Shown here piece by piece: positions 36,401 through 47,775 of a stretch of 64,000 bases of DNA. The translations under genes and the position numbers were made by a program. Within the stretch, counting starts at the first letter, position 1; each line of letters begins with the position of its first letter. The DNA is taken from positions 1,612,001 to 1,676,000 of the forward strand of contig WTXD01000001.1 of the NCBI GenBank assembly GCA_022496205.1. The letters run 5' to 3'. The DNA comes from Gloeopeniophorella convolvens. Lineage: Eukaryota; Basidiomycota; Agaricomycetes; Russulales. Below the pieces are notes generated by a model, which saw nothing but the letters and a program-made list of their open reading frames with translations, did no database searches and was not told the origin of the DNA.

Positions 36401-37505
36401 CGCTTGGTCCTTTCCACCACCCATTCCTGGCGCTGTGCGTGCCCGAGCTCGTCTTTGGGCGGTGTTCTAGGCCCAGAGGGAGGGGCAGCCTCAGGTCGGG
36501 GGCGTGCGTGCGTGCCCCCCTAGGGCCCTATGGCTGGTCCAGAACGCAGCGAAACTGCGCACGCGATCGAAGCTTCTCCAGGCTTGTTTTGATGCCAGTG
36601 TGCCGGGACAGTCGCACGCGGCTGCTGTTTACTGACTAGACAATGCCTCGCTGTGCGTTCTCTGCGAGGGGCGGCGCTCGGCTGTACTACTGACCCGGCT
36701 CCTTTGGTACGGGCTTGCGGCTTCTGACTTACATAGGGGCGGATTCTTTCCGGACAATGCTCCAGCCAGCGCGAGGCGCCCGCCCTCGCTCTCGTGAGTC
36801 GCCTGCCCTGCTGGCAGTGGGTTCGCTTCAACCTTTTCCCCGCGGCTAGCGCACTCTGCGCAGTGGCCCTCGCTTGTGTGAGCGGTCCCCTCGGGTGGCC
36901 TCTCTGCATCCTCATTGCTCCTGGATCTCGTTTGGATCGCACGCGTCGCAGGAAACACGTTCGCTGTCAGTCGATCTGCGCTCCTCTGCGACACAACGCA
37001 CCGGTTGGCATCCTTCGAATCGTGCAAGTGTCGACGCTGGCAGTGCCGAGCACGTTTCGCGTTGCGCGTGGCTTCTGTGGGCGTTCGCTTTCGCTCATGC
37101 GCGTGCGTGCGTACCAAATGGGACCTCGCTGCGATCGAGAGCGGCTTCTGTGACGATCCGCGACCCATTTACGAATTTCAATCGATGCCTCTTTGCTCCC
37201 TCGCTGATGCCTTGCACCACATTAGCCTACAACCACCTGAGAACCTCGTGCCCACCGACAAGCCATCGACGCCGCTGACTCGCGCTGCCAGCTCGTGGCC
37301 ACACGGAGAAGCGTCGCACTGGACCTCCGACAACTCCGAGCAGTGCATCCTTTCAAAAAGCTATCTGTTGCTATACAGAAATGTCTACCGAAGCGGGGAA
37401 TCATGCCAATGGCGGAGTGTGATGGTGCGAAGCGTCTAGATTTGGCGAGCGCATTGCTCGATTGGGTGAGTGGGTACGCACCCTTGGTTTCAGCGACGAT
37501 GGCGG

Positions 37506-37513
37506 TATAAAAA
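37506..37513 (+). promoter_or_regulatory. TATA box of the PUF gene
   Basis: TATAAAAA lies 63-70 bp upstream of the PUF start codon at 37576, in otherwise GC-rich DNA. Confidence 0.5.
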
Positions 37514-37575
37514 GTAGGATCGTCGACGAGGAGCTCTCTGGCACCCACTCTCATCACGAACCCCGCACAGCAGCC

Positions 37576-40270
37576 ATGGCGTCCTCTCAGTCATTCATTC
37601 CTACCCTGAAGGACGCTCCCCCGCCCTCGCGCGGGCTCTCGTCGTCTATCTGGGCACCGCAGCCTCATCCGAACGAAGCGTCTTGGCAGCAGGCTATCAC
37701 CTCGTTCTCGCAGAGCGCCAATGACGACAAGGTCCGGGGAAGGCCCGACGACAGGCGTGCCCCGCCCTTCGCGACCCGCGATAGGGTCGAAGACGTCTTT
37801 GGGCCTGTGGGCTTCCTCCACTCCGAAAGCAAGAAGGACGTCGGCGCCATCGGCGACGGTAGGAAGAAGACCAGCCCGGACACGGTCAACAATGTGAGAT
37901 ATATGCTCTCTTTTTGCCGCATATAGGCACAGGCTGATGACGACGCGTGTTTTTAGCATATCGAGCAGCTTCTTCGGGCGCTCGACCTCAACTCGCCGGT
38001 TCCCTTCGCTCATCCATCTATTCCCCCCGGTCTTGCTATCAATGCATCGCCGGATCTGTCCCCTATTTCTGCGACGTCGTCGCTCTTTACGCCGGTGGAT
38101 TCTCCTGCCCGAGCCTCGGGCCTCAAGATCGACATGCCATACGAGTATCACTCATCTATGCCGTCTCCTCAAGGTCCCGAGCTGCAAACCGGGGGATATG
38201 GACGGCCTCCGGACATGTTTTCTGCTCAGGCTTCGCGCTTTCCTCCGCCCCAGCTTTCCAGCCCGTATCATGCACAGGAGCAGTATCCGTTTTATGAGCC
38301 GTTCTCTGAAAGGCTATCCCCTGCGTCTGCGTTTGCCCCTCCGCTCCCGGGTCCTGTGCGTATCGGCGAACGGCGCATTGTCACAGACACGCCGTGGCTT
38401 CCCGACACCGCCACGCGGTCTTCCGCTGCTGACTGCAGCTGGCTGCGACCGGACGACTGCATCCGGGACCATAGCTCGGGCCTCGTTGCAGAAGATCCCG
38501 GCGCACCATCCCACAAGACCATCCCACAGTCTCCGCAAGGCCCACAGAGCTCCCTGCAAGGCAGCGAGGTACTGCTAACCTAACTTTCTTTTTCCCCACT
38601 TGGCTGACCGCGATGCCTAGCCGATCAACTTTCTTTCGCTCCTACACCCATCTTCTTCTCCGCCGTACCCTCTTTTCGTCTCGCGCATCATCAAGTCTTC
38701 GGACCAGCAGGCCTCTATCTTCCTCCAACAAAAGCTTAAGATAGCCGATGCAGATGAGCGCGCCAAGATCATTGACGCTATATGCGCCCGAGGGTTCGAG
38801 ATGATGGCTCATCGGTACCCCTGTTCTTCCGAAGGACGTGTGTGGCACAGCTAATTTGTATTTTCGTAGTTTCGGCAACTGGGCGGTCCAACGGTGCCTG
38901 GAGGCTGCTTCCAGCGTTGACGAAAGGCGCAAGATTGTTCAATGCATGAGGTGCGTTCCATTTTTAGACTCGATTCTGCGAACAGACGTTGAATGAAGTC
39001 GGGGTCATCTATAGAGGTCGGATCGTAGAACTGGCATGCAATTGTTACGGCTGTCATGTTCTCCAAAAGGCGCTGGACTGCGAAGAGGAGGTTCGCTTAC
39101 TTATCGTCTCGGAGCTCCTCCTCGGCGATCCTGCCCAGACGCTTGTGAATAAGCATGCGTCTCATGTCTGGAGCAAGGTGATTGATCTTGAGCGTCTGTT
39201 GCCACGACGTACTGACAGAACGACTAGATTATGGAGCTAACATGGACACCTCCTGCGCCCCCAATCTTTGCGTTGTACGTCTTACGCCAGCAGGTTCCCA
39301 AAACGGAACGCTCACCAGCGCCTTTCTTCAGCGTCAACAAGTCCCTGAAGGGGAAGTGGGCCTCGCTCGCCTGTCACGAGACTGGTTCTCTCGTCGTGCA
39401 GGTGCGATCACCATGTGCACTCGCTATTCGAGAAGCACACTCACATGAGAACTAGCATGCCTTTGAGAATCTGGAAGAATCTGCCAAGGATGGTATCGTC
39501 GAAGAGCTCCTCAACCAAGGCCCTGCTGTCTTCAGCGAGGTCGCCAAGAATCAGTGGGGTTCTTACTGCATTCAGCACAGTAAGTTTCATGTAACAGAAT
39601 TCCGAACAAGGACTCATCAATCATACGCCGCGTTCCAGTCCTCGAACATGGCTCGAATAAGCACCGCCAAATGGCGCTAGATCATCTCATCGCTGGACTT
39701 CTTGAATTTGCGACGAACGAGCAGGGTTCGAAGTCCGTCACGAAGGCGCTCAAGGAAGGTGGCAAGGATACGCTTGATAGATTTGTGAAGCGTATGGCTG
39801 AATCAACCAAAGGGTGCGTAAACAAACACCTTTTCCCCTCAGTAAGCACTCGGCTCATGTTCTGTCACTGCAGGGGTCGAAGGGCTATCATAGTCGATCT
39901 GGCCTTGTCAGTGACTGGGAGCCAGCTAATTGCATCCGTTCTTCCGAACGTGCGTTGGATTTTCTTCATATTCAACGCGTCCCATCACAGTGAGCCCGAC
40001 ACCAACTTAGGTTGACAAGGACCAGCGTACGGTACTCTACGAGTCGATCCGCGGGCATATCGTCACACTGCGCGGATGCAAGACTGGATCAAAAGTCATT
40101 TGGTTATTGTGAGTCATCCAGCAGTCAGAAACAGGCTTTCGCACCGCTGACACGCGGATTGCGACCCCTTCATGACACACAGCGACAGAATGGTGGGCTT
40201 CCTTCTCTCCGGGCTCTGTCAAATTGCTGACCGCCTTCCCCTCTGGCAGCGTGCCTATTACGGCTATTGA
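37576..40270 (+). CDS. Pumilio-family (PUF) RNA-binding protein
   Basis: Thirteen exons (37576-37893, 37957-38568, 38621-38814, 38870-38950, 39015-39177, 39228-39274, 39332-39401, 39456-39579, 39639-39813, 39874-39949, 40011-40108, 40183-40192, 40250-40270) give 662 aa. The first 310 residues are Pro/Ser-rich and disordered. From about 315 to 655 run PUM repeats: HRFGNWAVQRCLEAA, CNCYGCHVLQKALD, NKHASHVWSKIME, HETGSLVVQHAFE, NQWGSYCIQHILEHG, NEQGSKSVTKALKEG, TGSQLIASVLPN, KTGSKVIWLFDRM, ending RAYYGY. Several repeats keep the N/S-x-x-Q or related base-reading residues. No RRM is present, unlike yeast Jsn1/Puf1, which the repeat region otherwise resembles. PUF proteins bind 3' UTR motifs to repress or localise mRNAs. 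The 10-nt exon 12 restores the conserved WLFDRMR. Confidence 0.92.
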
Positions 40271-40873
40271 AAAGGGCCCCCAGCGGACATCTGACCACGG
40301 AAATCGCGATATTTCTTTACTTCATATCTCGCACACTCTTCATCATCTTAGTTTCTGCAATATTTCACCTCAATGACGCAAACACAAAATGACATCGCAA
40401 CACGCAAATTTCGGAACGCCTCAAGTATCAAAGAATCTCTTCTGTCATCAAACCTTTTTCATTCGTCAACAATCTCCCTCTGCATCCACTTCATCAATCA
40501 CAGCCGATCGCGCATCATCTCATGCAAGCAGTACATCCGCTCTTATCTGCAATATTTCTCGTTCTCAGTTTACGCATATCGTCCTTGCTTTCGAACGCTG
40601 CAATTATCGTGATCGCGCTTTCGTTCGTTGTCTCTACGCTGTATTCTCTGCTACACGACCTGTGCATAGTGTCGATGAGGTCGAATGTGACTCGCCGTAA
40701 AGTTATTGAAAAAAATGTATGTATTTATGCGGTCCTAGATATACTGAGGTCGGAACCCAATCGGAACCTGCCGGAATGGCTGCGGAACGGGGCCGCAGCA
40801 ACGCGCGTCATGTGCTCGATTGGGGCAACCACGCGTCTTGTCGTTGGTGCCAGCCTCACCGCCCACGACCACC
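40271..40873. other. Spacer between the PUF and carboxypeptidase genes
   Basis: About 600 bp, noticeably AT-richer than the surroundings, containing the PUF 3' UTR and the carboxypeptidase promoter. The string tatttatg at 40728-40735 could be a weak TATA-like element, 139 bp upstream of the start. No gene is seen. Confidence 0.5.
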
Positions 40874-42876
40874 ATGAAGGCGTTGGCCCTCCTCCCCCTG
40901 CTCGCTTTCCCCTCTGCCTTTGCAGCCCCAGCGGACGGATCTCAAGTCGTTCTTGGTGACACTGCTGCGTTTGTAGACGTTGTGCGCGAGGGTCTTCTGC
41001 ACCCTATTACAGACGGCGTTGGACAAGTCATCCACGGCGTACAGGACGCCCTTCACAACAAACCAGAGACATGGCTTGACGTGTTTGGGCGCGAGTTTGT
41101 GAAACAGAACGGGCTCGTTTGTATGTCTTCCTTACCTAGCATGTTGTCACTAGCTGAATGACCTCAAGACGAACTGGTTAAGCATCCTGCGTTCCCGGAC
41201 CATCAGCTACGGACCACGGAGCCCAATCTCTGCGATGCCTCTGTCAAGCAGCACTCTGGTTACCTTGATATTACAGACGGAAAGCATTTGTTCTTCTGGT
41301 GCGTTAGTTTGCTCATGCCGTCGTGTGCGGTCCGCTCACCATGAATGTTAGGTTCTTCGAATCGAGGAGCAACCCAAGCAAGGACCCGCTTGTCCTGTGG
41401 CTCAACGGTGGTCCAGGTTGCAGCTCCTCCACCGGTCTCCTTTTCGAGTTGGGTCCCTGCCGCATCACCGATGAGGGCAAGAATACGACATTGAACCCCC
41501 ACTCTTGGAATGAGCGTGCAAATATCATCTTCCTTGACCAACCAGTTGGCGTCGGTTACTCATACTCCTCGGACGGCTCGACCGTGAACACAAGCCCCGT
41601 TGTCGGACAAGATGTTTATGCATTCCTGGAGCTCTTCATCAGCCGCTTCCCCGAATACGCCAAGCTTCCATTCCACCTTGCTGCGGAGAGTTACGGCGGC
41701 ACCTATGCACCAAACATTGCGTCCGTAATCTACAACAAGAACAAAGAGTTAGCGCTTGCACCTGTCCCTGGTGTATCCAAGATCAACCTTGCGTCCGTCA
41801 TTTTGGCGAATGGAATTACAGACCCGTATATTCAGATGGCGTCTGTTCCGGACTATGCTTGCGAAGGCCCGTACCCCGTGTACGATGACCCCGAGAGCCC
41901 GCAGTGTGTGGCGCTGCGCTCCAAGGTACCCACGTGCCAGCGCTTGATTCAGTCTTGCTACTCCTACAACTCGCGCTTGACCTGCGTGCCTGCTGCGCTG
42001 TACTGTTGGGGTCAGCTCTTCGGCCCTCTGCAGCGTAAGTCGTTTTCTGTGACTCAAGGATCCTGCGAACTCATCGCCATGCCAGAGACCGGTCTGAACT
42101 TGTACGATGTACGCCGCAAGTGCGACCGGTCTAAGGACGCGGACGGTCCGCTGTGCTATAAACAGATGGGCTGGATCGAGACCTGGCTGAACGAGCCCAA
42201 GACGAAGGCTGCGCTTGGCGTGGATCCGACCAAGACGTTCGAGTCGTGCAGCATGGAGATCAACCAGTCGTTCATGTTCCAGGGCGATGGCATGCACAAC
42301 AGCGCGGTGCTTCTCCCCGAGCTCATCAACGATGGTATTCGTCTCCTCGTATACGCCGGTAATGCCGGTGAGTAGCTGTTCTCGGCGCACCGCTCGATTG
42401 CTCATTCGTGGTAATTGGTTTCCCAGACATGATGTGCAATTATATCGTGGGTTTCTTATAGCGCCCGTCCCGGGCTTCCCTTCTCTAACAGCAGCGGGTC
42501 CTGTTGTCTCTAGGGTAATGAGCGTTGGGTCGAGAACCTCGAACACAAGTTCCACAAGGAGTTCTTGGCAGCCCCGTCCATTCAGTGGGTGACTGCCCGC
42601 GAGGGTCGCGTTGCTGGCGAGGTCCGTGCCGCGGGTGGGGGCGGTTTCGGCGCTGGCAACGTCACATTTGTGAATGTTTACGCAGCTGGGTATGTAACTC
42701 TGCCCTGATTCGTCCACTTTGCTCACACCACCCCATGTAGCCACATGGTGCCATACGACCAGCCTGAAGCCGCATTGGTAGGCGTTCCCTGAAACCTTGA
42801 TAGGCTCTAAACTGACCATACCTCAAAGGACCTGTTCACGAGGTGGATTTCGGATAGTTCTCTCACGTTGAATTGA
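40874..42876 (+). CDS. Serine carboxypeptidase, family S10 (carboxypeptidase Y-like)
   Basis: Eight exons (40874-41120, 41169-41298, 41352-42034, 42086-42367, 42429-42448, 42514-42689, 42741-42777, 42829-42876) give 540 aa. A signal peptide (MKALALLPLLAFPSAFAAP) and a propeptide of about 90 residues precede the mature enzyme. Substrate-binding WLNGGPGCSS, the nucleophile in AESYGGTYAP, the Asp in YAGNADMMCNYIGN and the His in AAGHMVPYDQPEAA form the S10 active site. Many Cys pairs match carboxypeptidase Y. It releases C-terminal residues at acidic pH in the vacuole or outside the cell. The motif has Ala in place of the usual first Gly of GESYxG. The 20-nt exon 5 carries the residues after the catalytic Asp. 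The intron 42035-42085 is 51 nt, in frame and stop-free, so retention would add 17 residues. Confidence 0.96.
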
Positions 42877-45800
42877 AAGCCTGCCGATTCTCCGGAGCCG
42901 GGTTATTTCTTTCCAGAATAGGTCTTGATAAGGTCTTATCATGGCCGCGGCTGCGTCTCGTGTTTGTAATATGCGTATTTAAATGCAACAGCTGAACGCG
43001 TACCCGCGGGTTCTCACAACCTCGTCGCCGAGAAAGCCAAAGATCCAGGGTCGCTAGAAAATGATCAGGTAGAGCTGTGAGCGATGATTACAACACAACG
43101 CACCACTGCGCTTGCTTTCACGTGTGGACCCCAGTGGCTGAACCTTGTCGGCATCAATGGGGAAGCCAAAATAGGCCCTTCTCGCGCCGCACAAGGCCCG
43201 ACACAGCAAATACTGAGGCCTGAGGCCCCGCGATGCTCCCCGCGGCATACACGCGTCGGGACGTGCCAAGAACGCACCGCAATGTCCCAGGCCCTGGCCG
43301 CGCATCGCCACTCCGCTGCAGGTGGACGCCGACAGTCCGAGCAGGCTTTATTGGCTCCAGAGGCGCCTGCGCGGCGACCTCCATTGCTTTCCTTTCACGC
43401 CTCGGACCCTGACACGCGGCAAGAGAAGGGCAGGCGCACGCGCGGGCGGGCGCCCGTGCGTCGTGTGCAGGGGCCGAATGCAGGTGGCATCGGCGGCGTG
43501 CGGGCGCCAGATGCGACCACGGCTATGGTGCACCGTGCGACTGAGAATTCCGACCGACCCAGGGAGCGTACGTATACGTCGTGCCCAGCGCAGCGGGCGA
43601 TCTGATGGGCGACCGCAATTCAATCGTTAGAGTCGCCTTGCTGGACGTGTTCGCGTCCTGATGGGAGGTGCTGCGTGCTGCGCGGCACTGCTGCTACTGG
43701 AACTTGTATGCTACGCGATGAATCGATGACAGGGTGCACTGAAAACTCGCACGGTCGCCCCCGCCGCTAAATGCGCTCGGGAGCGGGCTCGGGACATGCG
43801 CCGTAATGATTTGACTCTGCTTACCGTAGCGCATGCCATTTCGTGCACCGCCGTTGCGCCCTCCTATTAACTCATCAGGGCCAATCGGGGCCATCGAGGC
43901 TCGGCCGTGCTTATTGAAAGACTGACGTACAATGGGGTTTCGAGGGTCCTCCCGTTCTGCCGGGCATTGGGCAAGAGTGTGTTGACAAGGCCTGCTCGTG
44001 CCAGGCTCAGCCTGGTACCCCCGAACTCTTTCCCCGCCTTCCAGCGCCAGCCTGTTTGACGTGTGTGCGAAGAATTGTGCAGCGCCGCGCCACGGCCGGA
44101 GGAATTTGGGTGGTGCTTACAATATGTCCGGCCTGTGCCTGCAGCGCACATGTGCGTGCGCACTTCTGGAGGGCACTTACGCGAGCAGGTGGCAGGCGCA
44201 CTTGCGGCGCGCCTCGCTGTGACAAGTGCTAGAGCGCACTCGGCGCGGCGATGTGACTAGTGACTGGATGCAGCAGCATGCATTGTGCGGGCTCGGTGCC
44301 AGGACGGCGCGCTTGTGCCCCTTCTTCGATGTGCCAATGGTAAATTCGAGGCACTACTGTAGGCCTTCGTGCTTGCGGAGTGACACGGAGGTTCAGAGTC
44401 GCCGACGCCTGCCGCAAGCCTCGCGATCGTTGCATGCATATGCCTGCTTGCGTCTGGCCTAAAACAGGCCTATATTCAATGCTGTGAAGATTGTGCGTGC
44501 GTCTCAGCTCCGTGGTCGTCGCTGAACCCGTGCTGCATTGCAGTTGGCACCCACTCGGGGCCCCAGCCGAGGTGAAGGTTTGCTGTGCATGTGAAGCATA
44601 TTATCCCCATAGGCGGGCCTCGTGAGGAAACGATCGCGACGTATTTCGCAGAACGGCACGGACCTGTGGGTGCCCCGAACAACATTTCAAGTCTGGTCTC
44701 GGGGCAAATTGATGTGTTGACGCTGGGCACTTCTAGGGCGAGATGCGCTCGCCATGCGGCCAGATGGTCACACCAGAAGACAGGAAGTGCGCCCAGACGA
44801 CTGCAGCTGGGCCGGAGGCGCTCGACGTGGGGAGCTCAGCAGAACTGGGCTCGGATGTCGTTAGCACCGGAGGATGTCACTTTGGAGGTAGGTTCCATGA
44901 AGACGTTTTGACGCGGAGTCCACAAAGGCTATTCGACGTGACTACGCCCAGCGCCATTGACCAAGACGTCGATGGCGTCGTGGGTTTCTAGCGCGCTTCG
45001 AGAGACTACGCTCCCAGGTGGGTCAGTAGTTCGCGTCATCGTGAAACAGGTAGTGCTCAGCTTTGCACCACTCTAGTCTTGAATCAGAGATGTCTCTCCC
45101 GGCAGCGACGACCAAAGAAAAGGACTACTCGAGTTGGAAGCGTGTGCACCAGTCCAATACTGTCAGCGCACATCCTACTTCTGTCGAAGGAGATGCCCTA
45201 CCGGCAGGCGGATCCGAGACGTCCGACCTTGGATAGGAGTGATCGCCGTGAGCTACGCAGAAGCGGACCTGACATGCAGCTGCATCGTAATCCACGACGT
45301 CAATGCCGCTTGGATACTTCCTGACCTGGCCATGGCACCGGACACCTCTGCCGCAATGTTGGCGTTGAACCGCGGACGGCAAGGCAGAAAATTTGAAGCT
45401 GGCAGCTCCGCTGATGTCATCGGTGCTTCGTGTTGGGCCCGCGGCCTCCGAGTACTGAATTTGCGGCGGCGAGCAACTTTGCCTTCTTCAGCCCACATCG
45501 TGGTCCCACCTCCAGACGTCGAAAGACTGGCAGAGGCGTTGCGGTCAAGCAGCGCCGGGGAAAGTGGGTCCAAGGTGGGTCGGACGCGCGACGGCGGCTC
45601 AGCAACATGCGTGCCTGCCAAACGCCAGGCTGCCGGTGTCGGGACAAGCTCGATCATGAAAGACCTCCGAGGACTTGTCTCTCCCCCGCATCCTTCCTCT
45701 TTCCACTTCGGCTCGCTCCAACAGCTGGGCGCGGCAGCCCGCAAAACATTACGGCCAGGCACCGAGCCCCGTCAGAACTCCTCCGAGCGCTGCTCCGAGG

Positions 45801-46342
45801 GCTGGCAACGCTCGGCCTATTTCTGGACACTTAGTACTCCCCCCTCAGCGCTCTGCCGGTCCGCTTCTTTCCCCTAGCAGCACCTATTTCTACCTTCTCA
45901 GTTGACGCATACACCACGAAGCGCCTTGATCCTTCTCAGACGCTTGGTGATCTCCATTTGCCTCGCAGTCTCCAAATCGAACAAGTGCCCGACTTGCTGG
46001 GGATCAGAGGTCGGATTAATTTCCTGCGTTCGGCAACGTGCGTCTTGTCTGGGAGGAAGAAGCACTAATATCTGATCGTCAATGGCGCTTTCAGTATCTG
46101 GACTCTGGCGCTTTCATCTCGGATGTTCATTACTACGCGAACGGCTTCGCCGACGCTCCTGGGGCACAAATTTCCGAATGTCTCTGCGCCTCGTGGACTT
46201 GGTCTCTGACACCTAGATGGTAATCCATTTTGAATGATCTCTGGCAGCCTCGGCGGCGCGTGGTGTGGTACAATGATAGAATCAATGTTGCACTTGAAAC
46301 GCAGCTGTCACCAATGCCATCGCTTTCTATGCTGTCTACGGC
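42877..46342. other. Gene-free stretch with one possible gene relic
   Basis: About 3.5 kb between the carboxypeptidase and the APH-type kinase. Apart from a short SDR-like fragment on the minus strand near 44970, I found no protein-family match, no splice-joined frame and no terminal repeats. Open frames of 80-250 codons on both strands at 43084-43630 and 45134-45905 are unpatterned. Confidence 0.5.
44944..45045 (-). pseudogene. Possible fragment of a short-chain dehydrogenase (SDR)
   Basis: On the minus strand a short frame reads ALETHDAIDVLVNGAGRS, close to the SDR signature in which an aspartate-containing strand precedes NNAG. A few residues upstream (TDPPGSVV) fit the usual LDVTDP spacing. 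The frame meets a stop four codons later, and neither the TGxxxGxG start nor the YxxxK site was found nearby. This is either a decayed SDR gene or a chance match over about 20 residues. Confidence 0.25.
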
Positions 46343-47520
46343 CTAGTGCATGAACTTCGCGAGGAGCTCATCATCCGTCCACGCTCTTTCCTTAGTGCCC
46401 TCAACAAGGTGCTCCACGCCCTCGAGCACCAACGCGCGCGTCGCCTCTACCCCTGCATCCCACCCAGCCCGCGGCGTCCAGATCACCAGATGCACCCCAA
46501 AGTGCCCCAGCGCAACCCGCCGCGCCTCCTCCGCCTCTGCCCCATCATCTCCCCGGAAATACGCCCGCACAAAGCTTTCTAGCACCGCACCGGCTGCCTC
46601 CGCGCCCTCAGGCCGCAGCCGGCGCAGCGTCGCGAGCTCCGCGCAGAACTGCCCAACATCGAGCCCCGGCACGCCAGGCTTCGCCAGCTCCCAATCGACC
46701 ACGAGCGCCGCCTCCCCTTCCTCCTGCGGCACGAGCACATTCCCCGGCCAGAAGTCGCCCATCACAAGCCCGCCCTGCGCCGCGTGGATCTGCTCGCTGC
46801 GCCGCGCCGCGAGCGCGTCGCCCGCCTGCAGCGCGGCGTCGCGCACGCCGAGCGGCGCGCCGCCGAGCGCGGGCAGCGCGCCGCCGTCACGCAGCGTAGC
46901 GCCGAGCCGGCCGTACGTTGCGTATACCGAGACGGTGCGCCCGACGTCATTGTCCGCGCACGCACCGCGCAGCGCCGCGGCACCGTGCAGCGCGCGCAGG
47001 AACGCGCCGAGCGCGGTGCCGAGCGCGGCTCCGCGCGCGGGCGAGACGGCCCCGGCGAGGAGCGCGGCCTTGAGCGGCGCCGCGTGCGCGCCGGCGTCGT
47101 CCATGATGATGGCGTGCGCGGCGGTATCGTGCAGGTGCACGGCGGGCACGGTCACGCGCGCGTCGGGGGGGAGCGCCGCGCGCACGTGGCGCAGCGCTTC
47201 GACTTCGAAGTCCTATCGAAGGCCCATCGGCCCTCCCGCCCGAGTACGCATCAAAGCTGCCGCGCGCGCACCTGCCGCGAGACGGGAAACGCAAAGTCGG
47301 GCGAGAGCGCGGCGTATGGGCGGGCATGCTTAAGGATGAGCGTTGGGCGACCCTCATGTGGTGTGCGGAGGCGCAGGCGGAAGATGAAGTTGGCGGTGCC
47401 GCCGGAGAGCGGCTCGGCGCGTGTGCTTGCGAAGGGTGTCGAGGCGAGATAGGCAAGGACGCCATCAGGGGTTGTCAAGTCGAACTCTGCAGTAGCTGCC
47501 TGATCCTTACCCGATGCCAT
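46343..47520 (-). CDS. Aminoglycoside phosphotransferase-fold kinase (APH family)
   Basis: Two exons (47520-47272, 47212-46343) give 372 aa. The N-lobe has LSGGTANFIFRLRL and the ATP-site lysine in TLILKHARPY. The C-lobe has GLVMGDFWPGNVLV (catalytic Asp and Asn of the HGDxxxxN motif, with Met where His is usual) and ALVVDWELAKPG with the metal-binding Asp. Homologs in this superfamily phosphorylate small molecules such as choline, methylthioribose, fructosamine or homoserine; the GDFWPGNVL and DWE pattern recalls methylthioribose-kinase-like members, but substrate cannot be assigned. The 60-nt intron 47271-47213 lies in the N-lobe and joins VSRQ to DFEVEALRHV in phase. The second exon is markedly GC-rich and Ala-rich. 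It ends 255 bp from the eEF2 stop on the same strand. Confidence 0.85.
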
Positions 47521-47775
47521 TGTTGCTTTTGAGTACAGCGGGCTCAGTGTGACTCTGAGTGTAGAAATACAGCGGCGCTCCGCATCCGCATGACTAGGCC
47601 TTGACAGCGCACGGTTCCGCCAGAGTCATGGCGCTCTCACTTCACGCAGACCCCAAAACATGACCACTACGGAAACAGTGATTGCGATGGAAAAGTACAA
47701 AATGAAATGACAGCGACGGCGTAACAATCGTAGCACACTCGATATTGCTGCTTCTCAACTTCGTTCGCTGACAGG

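Larger units (their letters stand above)
33353..37575. other. Gene-free stretch, pyrimidine-rich in its first part
   Basis: Over 4 kb hold no supportable gene. The plus strand is C+T-rich from about 33830 to 34470, much like 13580-14480, and both tracts lie upstream of minus-strand genes. From 35600 the DNA is GC-rich with only short, unpatterned frames. The right end is the PUF gene promoter, with a TATA box at 37506. The plus-strand frames beginning near 33480 and 34120 are long only because pyrimidine-rich DNA lacks stop codons. Confidence 0.5.

Noticed and set aside
41749..42819. 356-codon minus-strand frame across the carboxypeptidase
   Set aside because: It reads through the introns of a well-supported plus-strand gene; strong codon bias opens the antisense frame.
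46350..47333. 327-codon plus-strand frame opposite the APH-type kinase
   Set aside because: The translation is Ala/Ser/Pro-rich without motifs, while the minus strand has the kinase active site.
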